DNA of 64,000 bases from Aromatoleum petrolei (GTDB taxonomy: Bacteria > Pseudomonadota > Gammaproteobacteria > Burkholderiales > Rhodocyclaceae), in assembly GCF_017894385.1 (NCBI RefSeq), contig NZ_CP059560.1, forward strand, positions 4,100,501 through 4,164,500. Reading direction: 5' to 3'. A model generated the notes under the pieces. It had not been told where the DNA came from and searched no databases. It worked only from the letters and a program-made list of their open reading frames with translations. Of the stretch, positions 34,739-43,741 are shown one piece after another. Numbering within the stretch: the first letter of the stretch is position 1; every line of letters starts with the position of its first letter. A program made the translations under genes and the position numbers.

Positions 34739-35443
34739 ATGAGTTACGCAAACTCGCGCATCCCCGAGAGCGCCCAGGCGGGCGTGCATGAGCAGTTGTT
34801 GCGGCGCGTACAGCGCCACCTCGCGGAGCCTTTCCGCAAGCCCTGCCTGGATTACAACCGCGAAGCCTTCGAGGCCAGCCTCGCGGGATGGGACCGCAAT
34901 GCGCCGCTTGTCCTCGATGCCGGGTGCGGCGTCGGCCACAGCACGATCCAGCTCGCGCGCGCCTTCCCCGATCACTGGGTGATCGGCGTTGACCAGTCGG
35001 AGGACAGGCTCAAGCGCCGCAAGCCTTATCCCGACGCGCTGCTGCCGAAGAACATGGTCTTCGTGCGCGCCGATCTCGTCGATTACTGGCGCCTGATGAG
35101 CGATGCCGGCCTGAGGCTCGCCCGTCACTACATCCTGTACCCAAATCCCTGGCCCAAGATCGGACATCTCGCGCGGCGCTGGCATGCGCACCCCGTCTTC
35201 CCCTACGTGCCGCGGCTGGGCGGGGTGCTCGAATGCCGCACGAACTGGCGTGTGTATATCGAGGAGTTCGCGTACGCGCTCGGCCTGGCGACCGGCCGCG
35301 AGATCGCGTGGGAGACCTTCGAGGCACCCGTGCCGCTGACGCCTTTCGAGCGCAAGTACCGCGATTCCGGCCAGACGCTCTTCCGCCTAGTCTGCGATCT
35401 CGACGCGCGGGCTTGCGTGCCGCAAGAGGATGGCGCACGCTGA
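34739..35443 (+). CDS. TrmB-like SAM-dependent methyltransferase
   Basis: A 234-residue class I methyltransferase. The SAM motif VLDAGCGVGHST is at about 57-68 and the TrmB family signature appears as ILYPNPWPKIGHLARRWHAHPVF. TrmB makes m7G46 in tRNA. The active-site proline-rich PNPWPK replaces the more common PDPWPK. The N-terminus is unlike typical TrmB and may mark a paralogue. It is co-directional with dusC. Confidence 0.75.
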   Translation: MSYANSRIPESAQAGVHEQLLRRVQRHLAEPFRKPCLDYNREAFEASLAGWDRNAPLVLDAGCGVGHSTIQLARAFPDHWVIGVDQSEDRLKRRKPYPDALLPKNMVFVRADLVDYWRLMSDAGLRLARHYILYPNPWPKIGHLARRWHAHPVFPYVPRLGGVLECRTNWRVYIEEFAYALGLATGREIAWETFEAPVPLTPFERKYRDSGQTLFRLVCDLDARACVPQEDGAR

Positions 35444-35458
35444 AAGGCATTCCGGAGA

Positions 35459-36190
<732 letters not shown>

Positions 36191-36218
36191 GGGCTTGCGC
36201 CAGGATGCGGGGCGCGAA

Positions 36219-36548
36219 GTGAGCGACGACCACTGCACCCGCTGCGGCGCGTGTTGTGCCGCCTTCCGCGTCGATTTCCATCGCTCGGAACTGGCCAGCG
36301 CCACGGCAGGGGGCGTCCCCGACGCGATGACGGTTCCCGTGATCGGCGAGCTCGTGCGCATGCGCGGCACCGACGACGCGCCGCCGCGCTGCGTCGCGCT
36401 GGCAGGGGACATCGGCAGCGGGGTCCGTTGCACGATCTACGCCGGGCGGCCGTCACCCTGCCGCGACTTCGCGCCCTACGCGGCGCTCGGCATCGGCGAG
36501 GATGCCTGCGACCGCGCGCGGCGCCGCCACGGATTATCGCCGCTGTGA
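36219..36548 (+). CDS. YkgJ family cysteine-cluster protein
   Basis: A 109-residue protein of the YkgJ (zinc- or iron-chelating) family. Cysteines are in CTRCGACC near the N-terminus, RC near 58, RCTIYAGRPSPCRDF and DAC near 97. I choose the GTG at 36219 because it directly begins the conserved domain. Metal and function are not known. It follows the SEC-C gene by 28 bp. Confidence 0.8.
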   Translation: MSDDHCTRCGACCAAFRVDFHRSELASATAGGVPDAMTVPVIGELVRMRGTDDAPPRCVALAGDIGSGVRCTIYAGRPSPCRDFAPYAALGIGEDACDRARRRHGLSPL

Positions 36549-36567
36549 ATCGGTGGCAGTCGGTCCG

Positions 36568-36606
36568 GGCCGCCCCTTGCGCGCCGCTGCAAGGGGGCGG
36601 CGGCCT
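36568..36606. terminator. GC-rich inverted repeat after the YkgJ gene
   Basis: GGCCGCC-x-CTTGC / GCAAG-x-GGCGGC hairpin, 20 bp past the YkgJ stop. It has no T-run; it may slow or end transcription of the dusC operon. Confidence 0.5.
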
Positions 36607-36648
36607 TGGGTAGAATGGCGTCGAAGCCTGCACCGCCACCGAATTGCG

Positions 36649-36828
36649 ATGAGCGATCCGAACCCCTGCCTCGACTGGGGCGTGCGTTGCGTTAATTTCC
36701 GCGTCTCGTTCTACTGGGGCGAGGGCGACGACGCGCCGGGCGGTTCGCCGAATCGGAAATGCAACGAGCAGCGCGCGCAGATCGGAATACCGCCCTTGCA
36801 GCCGCTCGCGGCGGCGCAATCCGCCTGA
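36649..36828 (+). CDS. Possible 59-residue small protein
   Basis: A short open frame from ATG 36649 with cysteines at 7, 14 and 39 and acidic and aromatic residues (CLDWGVRCVNF). It ends exactly at the end of the convergent Ap4A phosphorylase gene. No homologue is recognised and no clear ribosome site is seen. It may not be a gene. Confidence 0.3.
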   Translation: MSDPNPCLDWGVRCVNFRVSFYWGEGDDAPGGSPNRKCNEQRAQIGIPPLQPLAAAQSA

Positions 36829-37692
36829 TCAGCGCGGGCGCGCGACGGCCGCGAGCAGCCTGAGCGGGCCGATCGCGCGCACGGTCTCGATCTCCTCGGG
36901 GCGCCGCACGAACAGCGAGCCGGCGAAGCCGAGCGCATTGACGGAAATGTTGTCGTGACGCTCGCGCAGGCGCGGGATCACGGACATCCAGTCGCGCGAC
37001 ACGAGGAAATTGTAGGGGAGCATCGGATCCGCAGCGGGGTCGATGCCGAGTGTCTCGCAGCCGTTCCGGAACGCCTGATGCATGGCTTCGCCAAGCGAAA
37101 CGGCGTCGCTGCGGGGCGGCAGGCGCACGAAAGTGTGCCGCCAGGGCAGGGTATCGAGGGCGGCGTGCGCGAAGGGGGGCAGGTCGGCGGGAAGCTGGTT
37201 GGTGAACAGGCCCAGGCGCGAAGTCTCTGCGGCGTCGGGAATCCATTGCAGGTGCTTGTGGCGCTGGCTGGCACCCGCCTCGCTGCCTCCGTTGTAGAAA
37301 CCGAGCCCGCCGAGCGAGGTCATCACGGTGGCGAGCGCGATGAAATCGGTCCGCGTCAATGGCGCCGTCTGCGCCTCGAAGGCACGGGTGACGATCAGCA
37401 GGTGGCGTTCGATGACGGGAAACTTGTTCAGCACCCCCAGGTGCTCGTCGCCAAGCGGGCCGACGGTCAGTTCCGGGTCGGGCGGGAGAAAGGGGTTGAA
37501 GTCCGGGTCGCGCTTCACCGCGGCCTCGACCCGCGCGGCGTCCTTGTGCGCCAGCGTCGACACCCAGCGCACCGTGAAACCGATGCCGGCGTCCTCGATC
37601 GGCGTGCGTTCGGTGCGGATGGGGAGCAGCGCACCGGTGTCGGCTGCGCGACTGAGCGTGCGGTCGATCCGCTGCAGCAGGTCGTCGGACAT
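36829..37692 (-). CDS. Ap4A phosphorylase / ATP adenylyltransferase
   Basis: A 287-residue HIT-superfamily nucleotidyltransferase that splits diadenosine tetraphosphate with phosphate. The active-site HIT-like motif is QRHKHLQW, preceded by YNGGSEAGAS, as in Apa1/Apa2. Other family blocks are LPPDPELTVGPLG and LNKFPVIERHLLIVTR. I choose the ATG at 37692; the in-frame GTG 15 bp upstream is the alternative. It acts in the cytoplasm and is single. Confidence 0.88.
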   Translation of the reverse strand: MSDDLLQRIDRTLSRAADTGALLPIRTERTPIEDAGIGFTVRWVSTLAHKDAARVEAAVKRDPDFNPFLPPDPELTVGPLGDEHLGVLNKFPVIERHLLIVTRAFEAQTAPLTRTDFIALATVMTSLGGLGFYNGGSEAGASQRHKHLQWIPDAAETSRLGLFTNQLPADLPPFAHAALDTLPWRHTFVRLPPRSDAVSLGEAMHQAFRNGCETLGIDPAADPMLPYNFLVSRDWMSVIPRLRERHDNISVNALGFAGSLFVRRPEEIETVRAIGPLRLLAAVARPR

Positions 37693-37799
37693 GGTATGGG
37701 CGATCACGGGACGGCAGAGGTTTAGCCGGCAGTGTAGGCTGACGGCTCGAGGTCGATCAATTTGAATTGTGCAGCCTGCGGGCTGCCCGGGAGAAATGC

Positions 37800-38018
37800 A
37801 TGACGGTTTCGTTTGCCGTGCGCGGCGAATATATCCAGCTCGATCAACTGCTCAAGGCGACCGGACTGACCGGCACCGGGGGCGAGGCTCATGCCGCGGT
37901 CGAGGCGGGACGGGTCACGGTCGATGGCAAGGTGGAGTCGCGCAAGCGCGCGAAACTGAGGCCGGGTGCGACGGTGTCCTTTGGCGGCGAAACGGTGGTG
38001 TTGGTCGCGTCGGAGTGA
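37800..38018 (+). CDS. S4-domain RNA-binding protein (YbcJ-like)
   Basis: A 72-residue single S4 domain (IQLDQLLKATGLTGTGGEAHAAVEAGRVTVDGKVESRKRAKL) as in E. coli YbcJ and heat-shock 15-like proteins. It should bind structured RNA. The ATG at 37800 follows GGGAG closely. It has the full length of the family. Its end converges with the potassium-channel gene. Confidence 0.85.
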   Translation: MTVSFAVRGEYIQLDQLLKATGLTGTGGEAHAAVEAGRVTVDGKVESRKRAKLRPGATVSFGGETVVLVASE

Positions 38019-38048
38019 CTCCGGTGGCGGCGGAACGAGCCTGTGTCG

Positions 38049-39782
38049 TTATGCCGTCTCGCGCCGTGCCGCCCGGTTGCGCGACAGACGTTCCCAGATC
38101 CAGCCGCCGGGTAGGTCCGTGCCCGTGAGGACATAGACGAGCGCGTGGTCGTTCGAGATCAGCAGGCTGAACTCGCGCTGCGCTTCCGCCGTTCCCACGA
38201 GCAAGAGCTCGTCGCCTGGTCGCAGTTCGGTATCGCCCTCGGGGGTCAGCACGTGATCATCGTCGTCGCGCCGCAGCAGGAGGATTTCGCACGCCAGCTC
38301 GTCGTCGCGGTTCGACGGTGACTTCAGCAGCGCCCGGAGTTCGATCGTCGCACCCTTCATCAGCTTGCGGTGCAGCGCGGGGGCCCGGCTGAGGTTGATG
38401 CGTTCGCTCCACACCGTCGGGACTCTCCATCCGAAGCGGTCCGTCAGGCGCCCGAGGAGCCGGTCGCACCAGTCCTCGTTGTGGCGTTTCATGTCCTCGA
38501 GGAAGGGGACCAGCAGGGGCGTCGTGAGGATTGCGAGGCACTCGTGCGCGATGATGCGGCTGGGCACGACATTAACGTCGTAGTCGAAGGCCTCGAACAG
38601 CGAATTGTTGGCAAAGTGGTTCTGGCGCAGGATCACGAACAGTCTCGGATTGAGTTCGCGTGCGGTGACGACGGTCGACAGGTTGTCCACGTCATTGGCC
38701 GTTGCGGCGACGATGCCGGCGGCACGCCTCACACCCGCCGCTTCGAGCGCGGGGGCTCCGGTGCCCTCGCCCTGCACCCAGCGCGCCGATGGCGCCGACG
38801 GGGGCGCATTGCGGTCGATGATCGTGAGGGGAACGCCCTCGCGCTCGAGGACGTGTGCGAGCATGCGTCCGAAGCGACCATGTCCGCACAGGATCCATTC
38901 GCCGTGCGGGGGGTCGCGCTGGCGTTCCATCGTCGTGCCCGGAACGCCCGTGAGCCAGGTGAGCAGGTGCCAGGCGGCCGGGGCGTGGAGTGCCAGCGCG
39001 AGGTATTCGGAGAATTTCTCGAACGGGTTGATGATGTGGCGCGTGCCGAAGGAGGCCATGTTGGCGGCCGTTTCGGCGGATTCGGCGCGGCACAGGGCGG
39101 GAATCTTCGGGGCGAGGAGTCTCGCGGCGATCGCGATTGCGAGATTGGCGCTGTCGTCATTGGTCAGCGCGATCACGCCGATGCAACTGCGGTGTGTGAG
39201 TCCGGCGAACTTCAGGTTTTCCGGGTTGCGCGCGTCGGCGCACAGGGCAGGGATGTCGGCGTGGTAGCCGTGCAGTTCGATCTCGCCAACCTTGGTTTCG
39301 TCCTGCTCGATGACCACGGCGCGGAATCCGAGACGGTCGAGCGCGTCGCAGATCAGCCGCCCGGTCTCCCCGAACCCGCACACGAGGTAGAAGGGTTCGC
39401 GCAGGTTGCGCACTGCGCGCATGAAACTCTGTGTGCGGATCGCCTGCTGCAGGTTGCGATCGGCGAGCAGCGCGAAGACCGTGCCTACCGTGTAGGCCCA
39501 GCCGATCACCGACAGGTAGATGCAGACGAGGACCCACAGCCGCTGCTGGTCGGAAAAGGCATAGGGGATCTCGCCGAAGCCGATCGTGGTGGCGGTATAG
39601 CTGATGAAATACAGCGCGTGGAAGAAGCTGAGGTAGGCCGTCTTGCCGTTTTCGTCGACGCCCGGCGCGAGCGTGAGCCCCATCACCGAGATCGCGATGA
39701 TGGCGATCAGCAGGATGAACGGCGGGCGCATGCGCCGCATGATCAGGAAGAAGACGCTCTGATGGCGCAGCAGCGGCATCAT
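38049..39782 (-). CDS. Potassium channel with two RCK/TrkA domains
   Basis: A 577-residue protein. Membrane part: helices at about 22-40 and 82-108 around a pore with filter TTIGFG (65-70) in place of the classic TVGYG. Then two RCK (TrkA-N) domains, the first from about 130 (YLVCGFGETGRLIC) and the second from about 320 (WILCGHGRFGRMLA). A TrkA-C end follows with RPGDELLLVGT. It is a gated K+ channel or a related cation channel. Two adjacent ATG codons exist (39782 and 39779). A small membrane protein gene stands 14 bp upstream. Confidence 0.87.
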   Translation of the reverse strand: MMPLLRHQSVFFLIMRRMRPPFILLIAIIAISVMGLTLAPGVDENGKTAYLSFFHALYFISYTATTIGFGEIPYAFSDQQRLWVLVCIYLSVIGWAYTVGTVFALLADRNLQQAIRTQSFMRAVRNLREPFYLVCGFGETGRLICDALDRLGFRAVVIEQDETKVGEIELHGYHADIPALCADARNPENLKFAGLTHRSCIGVIALTNDDSANLAIAIAARLLAPKIPALCRAESAETAANMASFGTRHIINPFEKFSEYLALALHAPAAWHLLTWLTGVPGTTMERQRDPPHGEWILCGHGRFGRMLAHVLEREGVPLTIIDRNAPPSAPSARWVQGEGTGAPALEAAGVRRAAGIVAATANDVDNLSTVVTARELNPRLFVILRQNHFANNSLFEAFDYDVNVVPSRIIAHECLAILTTPLLVPFLEDMKRHNEDWCDRLLGRLTDRFGWRVPTVWSERINLSRAPALHRKLMKGATIELRALLKSPSNRDDELACEILLLRRDDDDHVLTPEGDTELRPGDELLLVGTAEAQREFSLLISNDHALVYVLTGTDLPGGWIWERLSRNRAARRETA

Positions 39783-39796
39783 CGCGAATGCCTCCG

Positions 39797-40180
39797 TCAG
39801 CGGCGCTGCATGATCGTTTCGGCGATCAGGATGATTACCGATACGACGTTCGCGAACAGCGCGCCGCCCGACAGCGACACGATGCGGGCCACCATCTCGG
39901 GCGTGACGCCATCCGGGGAGATGTGTGCCGCGTAACCCCAGACCATCGCCGCCGCGATCAACTGGAGGTCCGCGACCAGGCTCGTCGACAGATGCACCGC
40001 GCCGATCTGCGTGCGGTCGCCGAGCTTGAGCACTGTGGCGATGAGGCTGACGACGATTGCAAAGAACAATTCGTAAATGTCGTGGTGCTGGGCGTTGTCG
40101 ACCTCCCCCACGAAAAAGCCGAAGTTGAGCGTCGCCGCCAGGACGATAAAGAAACCGAAGATGACTTTTTCGAGGTTCAT
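39797..40180 (-). CDS. Small membrane partner of the potassium channel (DUF6394-like)
   Basis: A 127-residue membrane protein with three or four helices (4-25, 36-52, 66-86, 100-122). It resembles the DUF6394 group, which I recall as usually encoded beside RCK potassium channels. It is followed after 14 bp by the channel gene on the same strand. A role as accessory subunit is inferred from position. Confidence 0.65.
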   Translation of the reverse strand: MNLEKVIFGFFIVLAATLNFGFFVGEVDNAQHHDIYELFFAIVVSLIATVLKLGDRTQIGAVHLSTSLVADLQLIAAAMVWGYAAHISPDGVTPEMVARIVSLSGGALFANVVSVIILIAETIMQRR

Positions 40181-40288
40181 GCCGGTCTCTCGACAAGGCA
40201 GCGGAAGCGCCGCAGGAGGGGGGCCGCTCAGGTGAGGGGCATATAGTGGTCCGATTATATGCGGAGGCGATCGGCAGCGGTTGCGCCG

Positions 40289-40678
40289 TCATTCGTGGAT
40301 GTCGCCGTCCACGTAATACCAGCGATGCCCCTCGCGCACGAAACGGCTGGTCTCGTGCAGGCGATGCGCGCGCCCGCCCACCCGATAGCGGGCGACGAAC
40401 TCGACGATGGCGGTGTTTTCCCCGGTCTGCAGGTGTTGGCGCACCTGCAGACCGATCCACTTCGGTGCCGGCTCGCCGCCGGCGAGGTCCAGCGTCGTGG
40501 GGCGTGTCGACTGGTGCCAGCTCTCGAGCAGGTAGGCCTCGTTGGCTTGCGTGAAGGCGGTGTAGCGGCTGCGCATCAGCGCCTCGGCCGAGTCGGCAGG
40601 CACTTCGCCGGCGATCACCGGCGCGCAGCACTCGGAGAAGGTCTTGCCGGACTGGCAGGGGCAGAGGATGGCGAGCAT
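40289..40678 (-). CDS. YchJ family SEC-C protein
   Basis: A 129-residue YchJ-like protein: a SEC-C-type motif at the N-terminus (CPCQSGKTFSECC) and an NTF2-like domain (ALMRSRYTAF, WYYVDGD). Family role is unknown. It follows acnA by 18 bp on the same strand and may be read from the acnA transcript. Confidence 0.87.
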   Translation of the reverse strand: MLAILCPCQSGKTFSECCAPVIAGEVPADSAEALMRSRYTAFTQANEAYLLESWHQSTRPTTLDLAGGEPAPKWIGLQVRQHLQTGENTAIVEFVARYRVGGRAHRLHETSRFVREGHRWYYVDGDIHE

Positions 40679-40696
40679 GGCAAAAATGTCCGGATG

Positions 40697-43414
40697 TCAG
40701 TCCGGGCGACGGAGAATCTCCCGCAGCACGTAGGGCAGGATGCCGCCGTGGCGGTAGTAGTCGACTTCGATCGGGGTGTCGATGCGGCACGTCACCGCTA
40801 CGTCGCGCACGCTCCCGTCGCCGCGCCGGATCGAAAGCGTCAGGTCCTGGCGCGGTTGCAGCGTCGCGTCGATGCCCCGGATGTCGAAGATCTCGTCGCC
40901 CGTCAGGCCAAGATTCTCCCACGAATCCTCGCCCTTGAACTGCAATGGCATGACGCCCATGCCGACGAGATTGGAGCGGTGGATGCGCTCGAAGCTCCTC
41001 GCGACCACCGCCTTCACGCCCAGCAACTGTGTGCCCTTGGCGGCCCAGTCGCGGCTCGAGCCGGTGCCGTACTCTTCGCCGGCGAACACCACCGTCGGGA
41101 TGCCTCGCGCCATGTAAGCCGTCGCGGCCTCGAACACGGTGGTCTGGCGTTCGTCGAGCAGTGTGTAGCCCCCTTCAATGCGCGACCCGTCCTCCCTCGG
41201 CGGCAGCATCATGTTCTTCACGCGCACGTTGGCGAAGGTGCCGCGCACCATCACGTCATGATGGCCGCGCCGCGAGCCGTAGGAGTTGAAATCCTGCTTC
41301 GCGACGCTGCGCGCCAGCAGCCACTGGCCGGCCGGCGTGCTGTCCTTGAACGAACCGGCAGGCGAGATGTGGTCGGTGGTCACCGAGTCGCCCAGCATCA
41401 GCAGCATGCGCGCGCCGACGATGTCGCCGACGGGGCGCGGATGCATGGCGAAGCCCTCGAAGAAGGGCGGACGGGCGATATAGGTCGATTCCGGCCACTC
41501 GTATACCTGCCCTGTGGTCGCCGGGATTTCGTTCCACAGGTCGTGATCGCGGGTGAAGTCGGCATACAGGCGCGTGAAGGTCGCCGGATCCATCGCGAAC
41601 GGCAGCACTGCGGCGATCTCCTCGGAACTCGGCCACACGTCGCGCAGATAAACGGGCCGGCCGTCATTGCCGGTGCCGAGCGGATTCTGCGTGAGATCGA
41701 CATTGACGCGTCCGGCGATCGCGAAAGCGACGACCAGCGGCGGCGAGCCGAGGAAGTTGGCGCGCAGGTTTGGATGGATGCGCGCCTCGAAGTTGCGGTT
41801 GCCCGACAGTACCGCTGCAGCGATCACGTTGTGCTCGTTGATCGCGTCATTGAGTTCGGGCGCCAGGTCCCCGGCGTTGCCGATGCAGGTCGTGCAGCCG
41901 TAGCCCGCCAGCGCGAAGCCCAGTCGTGCAAGCGGTTCGAGCAGCCCGGCGCGGCCCAGGTAGTCGGTCACCACGCGGGAGCCCGGGGCGAGCGAGGTCT
42001 TGACGTGCGGTTGCACTGACAGTCCCTTGTCGACGGCCTTCTTCGCCAGCAGGCCCGCGGCGATCAGCACCGCCGGGTTGCTGGTGTTCGTGCAAGAGGT
42101 GATCGCCGCGATCAGCACGTCGCCGTTGCCCAGCGTCACGCCCGGGAGTGCGGTCGGAAAGCGGGTGCCGAGCGCGGCTTCCGGCTGGCCAAAGCCGTTG
42201 TCGCTCGCCGGCAGGGAGAACAGGCGATCGAACACGTCCTCCATGTCCTGCAGCGCGATGCGGTCTTGCGGGCGCTTGGGGCCGGCCAGCGACGGCACGA
42301 TGGACGCCAGATCGAGGCGCAGAGTGGTCGAATAGTCGATCTCGCCCGGGCGGGGAACGCCGAACAGGCCCTGCGCGCGAAAGTAGGCCTCGAAGAGCTC
42401 GCATTCGAGTTCGGTGCGTCCGGTGCCGCGCATGTAAGCGACGGTCTTCTCGTCGACGGGAAAGAAGCCCATCGTCGCGCCATACTCGGGTGCCATGTTG
42501 GCGATCGTCGCGCGGTCGGTGACGGACAGGCTCGCGGTGCCTTCGCCGCAGAACTCGACGAACTTGCCGACGACCTTCTGCCTGCGCAGCATTTCGGTGA
42601 CGGTGAGCACGAGGTCGGTCGCGGTCACGCCTTCCGCGAGCTGTCCGGTCAGTTCCACGCCGACGACGTCCGGGGTGAGGAAATACACCGGTTGGCCGAG
42701 CATTCCGGCCTCGGCCTCGATCCCGCCCACGCCCCAGCCGACTACGCCGACACCGTTGATCATCGTCGTGTGCGAATCGGTGCCGACCAGCGTGTCCGGG
42801 TAGTACAGTCGCCCGTCGGCCGTGTCATGCCCGCGCACGCCGCGGAACAGGTACTCCAGGTTCACCTGATGCACGATGCCGATTCCCGGGGGGACGACCT
42901 TGAATGTGTCGAAGGCCTGCATGCCCCACTTCATGAACTGGTAGCGCTCGCGGTTACGCTGGAACTCGAGCTCCATGTTCTGGCGCAGGGCCTGCGGAGT
43001 GCCGTAGTGGTCGACCTGCACCGAGTGGTCGACGACCAGATCGACCGGAACCAGCGGTTCGATCAGCTTGGGATTCCGCCCCGTATCCGCCGCCACGTTG
43101 CGCATCGCAGCGAGGTCGCACAGCAGCGGTACGCCGGTGAAGTCCTGCAGCACCACGCGCGCGACGACGAAGGGAATCTCCTCGGTGCGCTCCGCGGTCG
43201 CACCCCAGCTCGCGAGTTGCCGCACGTGCTCCGCGGTGATCTTGCGGCCATCGCACTGGCGCAGCACGGCTTCCAGCACGATGCGGAGCGAGACCGGCAG
43301 CCGCGACACCTTGCCGGCCCCGGCGGCTTCCAGCGCCGGCAGCGAATGGAAGAGGCCCCGCGCCCCGGAAATCGTGGTGAAGGTTCTGAGGGTGTCGAAA
43401 GCGGCTTGGGGCAT
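40697..43414 (-). CDS. acnA: Aconitate hydratase A
   Basis: A 905-residue monomeric aconitase of the IRP/AcnA type that interconverts citrate and isocitrate. Cluster cysteines are in SCTNTSNP and [10 protein letters not shown]. The swivel domain shows [16 protein letters not shown]. The start is the ATG at 43414, 12 codons into a longer frame, where GGAAGGAGA precedes it. Divergent from acnB, so both cytoplasmic aconitases are controlled from one 327-bp region. Confidence 0.95.
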   Translation of the reverse strand: MPQAAFDTLRTFTTISGARGLFHSLPALEAAGAGKVSRLPVSLRIVLEAVLRQCDGRKITAEHVRQLASWGATAERTEEIPFVVARVVLQDFTGVPLLCDLAAMRNVAADTGRNPKLIEPLVPVDLVVDHSVQVDHYGTPQALRQNMELEFQRNRERYQFMKWGMQAFDTFKVVPPGIGIVHQVNLEYLFRGVRGHDTADGRLYYPDTLVGTDSHTTMINGVGVVGWGVGGIEAEAGMLGQPVYFLTPDVVGVELTGQLAEGVTATDLVLTVTEMLRRQKVVGKFVEFCGEGTASLSVTDRATIANMAPEYGATMGFFPVDEKTVAYMRGTGRTELECELFEAYFRAQGLFGVPRPGEIDYSTTLRLDLASIVPSLAGPKRPQDRIALQDMEDVFDRLFSLPASDNGFGQPEAALGTRFPTALPGVTLGNGDVLIAAITSCTNTSNPAVLIAAGLLAKKAVDKGLSVQPHVKTSLAPGSRVVTDYLGRAGLLEPLARLGFALAGYGCTTCIGNAGDLAPELNDAINEHNVIAAAVLSGNRNFEARIHPNLRANFLGSPPLVVAFAIAGRVNVDLTQNPLGTGNDGRPVYLRDVWPSSEEIAAVLPFAMDPATFTRLYADFTRDHDLWNEIPATTGQVYEWPESTYIARPPFFEGFAMHPRPVGDIVGARMLLMLGDSVTTDHISPAGSFKDSTPAGQWLLARSVAKQDFNSYGSRRGHHDVMVRGTFANVRVKNMMLPPREDGSRIEGGYTLLDERQTTVFEAATAYMARGIPTVVFAGEEYGTGSSRDWAAKGTQLLGVKAVVARSFERIHRSNLVGMGVMPLQFKGEDSWENLGLTGDEIFDIRGIDATLQPRQDLTLSIRRGDGSVRDVAVTCRIDTPIEVDYYRHGGILPYVLREILRRPD

Positions 43415-43633
43415 GGTGGGTCTCCTTCCTTGCGGTTGTTGGGCCAAGAGCCTGATGGCGGTACGAGCGGTCTTTCATCCGGTTTCTGTTGGAACGGTGT
43501 GTGCCGGATGTGTTCCCGTGCTGGCAGCGTGCGGCTCCCGCGACGGGAGGGGCAAAGCAATCCCCGGAAGCGCGCCCGCAGGCGTACGCAAGTCCTTGGG
43601 GAGGAGTAGAATTCGCGCGCTGACGAGCGATCG

Positions 43634-43673
43634 TTGTTGCATTGCACCTCAAGTCTTATAAAAGACATATAAT
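43634..43673 (+). promoter_or_regulatory. acnB promoter region with GTCTT dyad
   Basis: TTGTTG (43634-43639), 17 bp, TATAAA (43657-43662) is a possible sigma70 promoter; TATAAT at 43668-43673 is a second -10 candidate. A perfect dyad GTCTT-ATAA-AAGAC at 43653-43666 overlaps both -10 boxes and has the size of a GntR-type operator. It would block or tune acnB, and perhaps acnA, transcription. Confidence 0.5.
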
Positions 43674-43741
43674 CTCCCAGCGTCGTCCGGGTCCGCATCC
43701 CCGACGCCCAGCCAACGTCACGAAAAAGGAAGGAATCCGCC

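Noticed and set aside
38049..40922. A single 957-residue minus-strand protein reaching into the YchJ and acnA region
   Set aside because: The upstream third has shadow composition and overlaps two clear genes; the channel has its own ATG at 39782.
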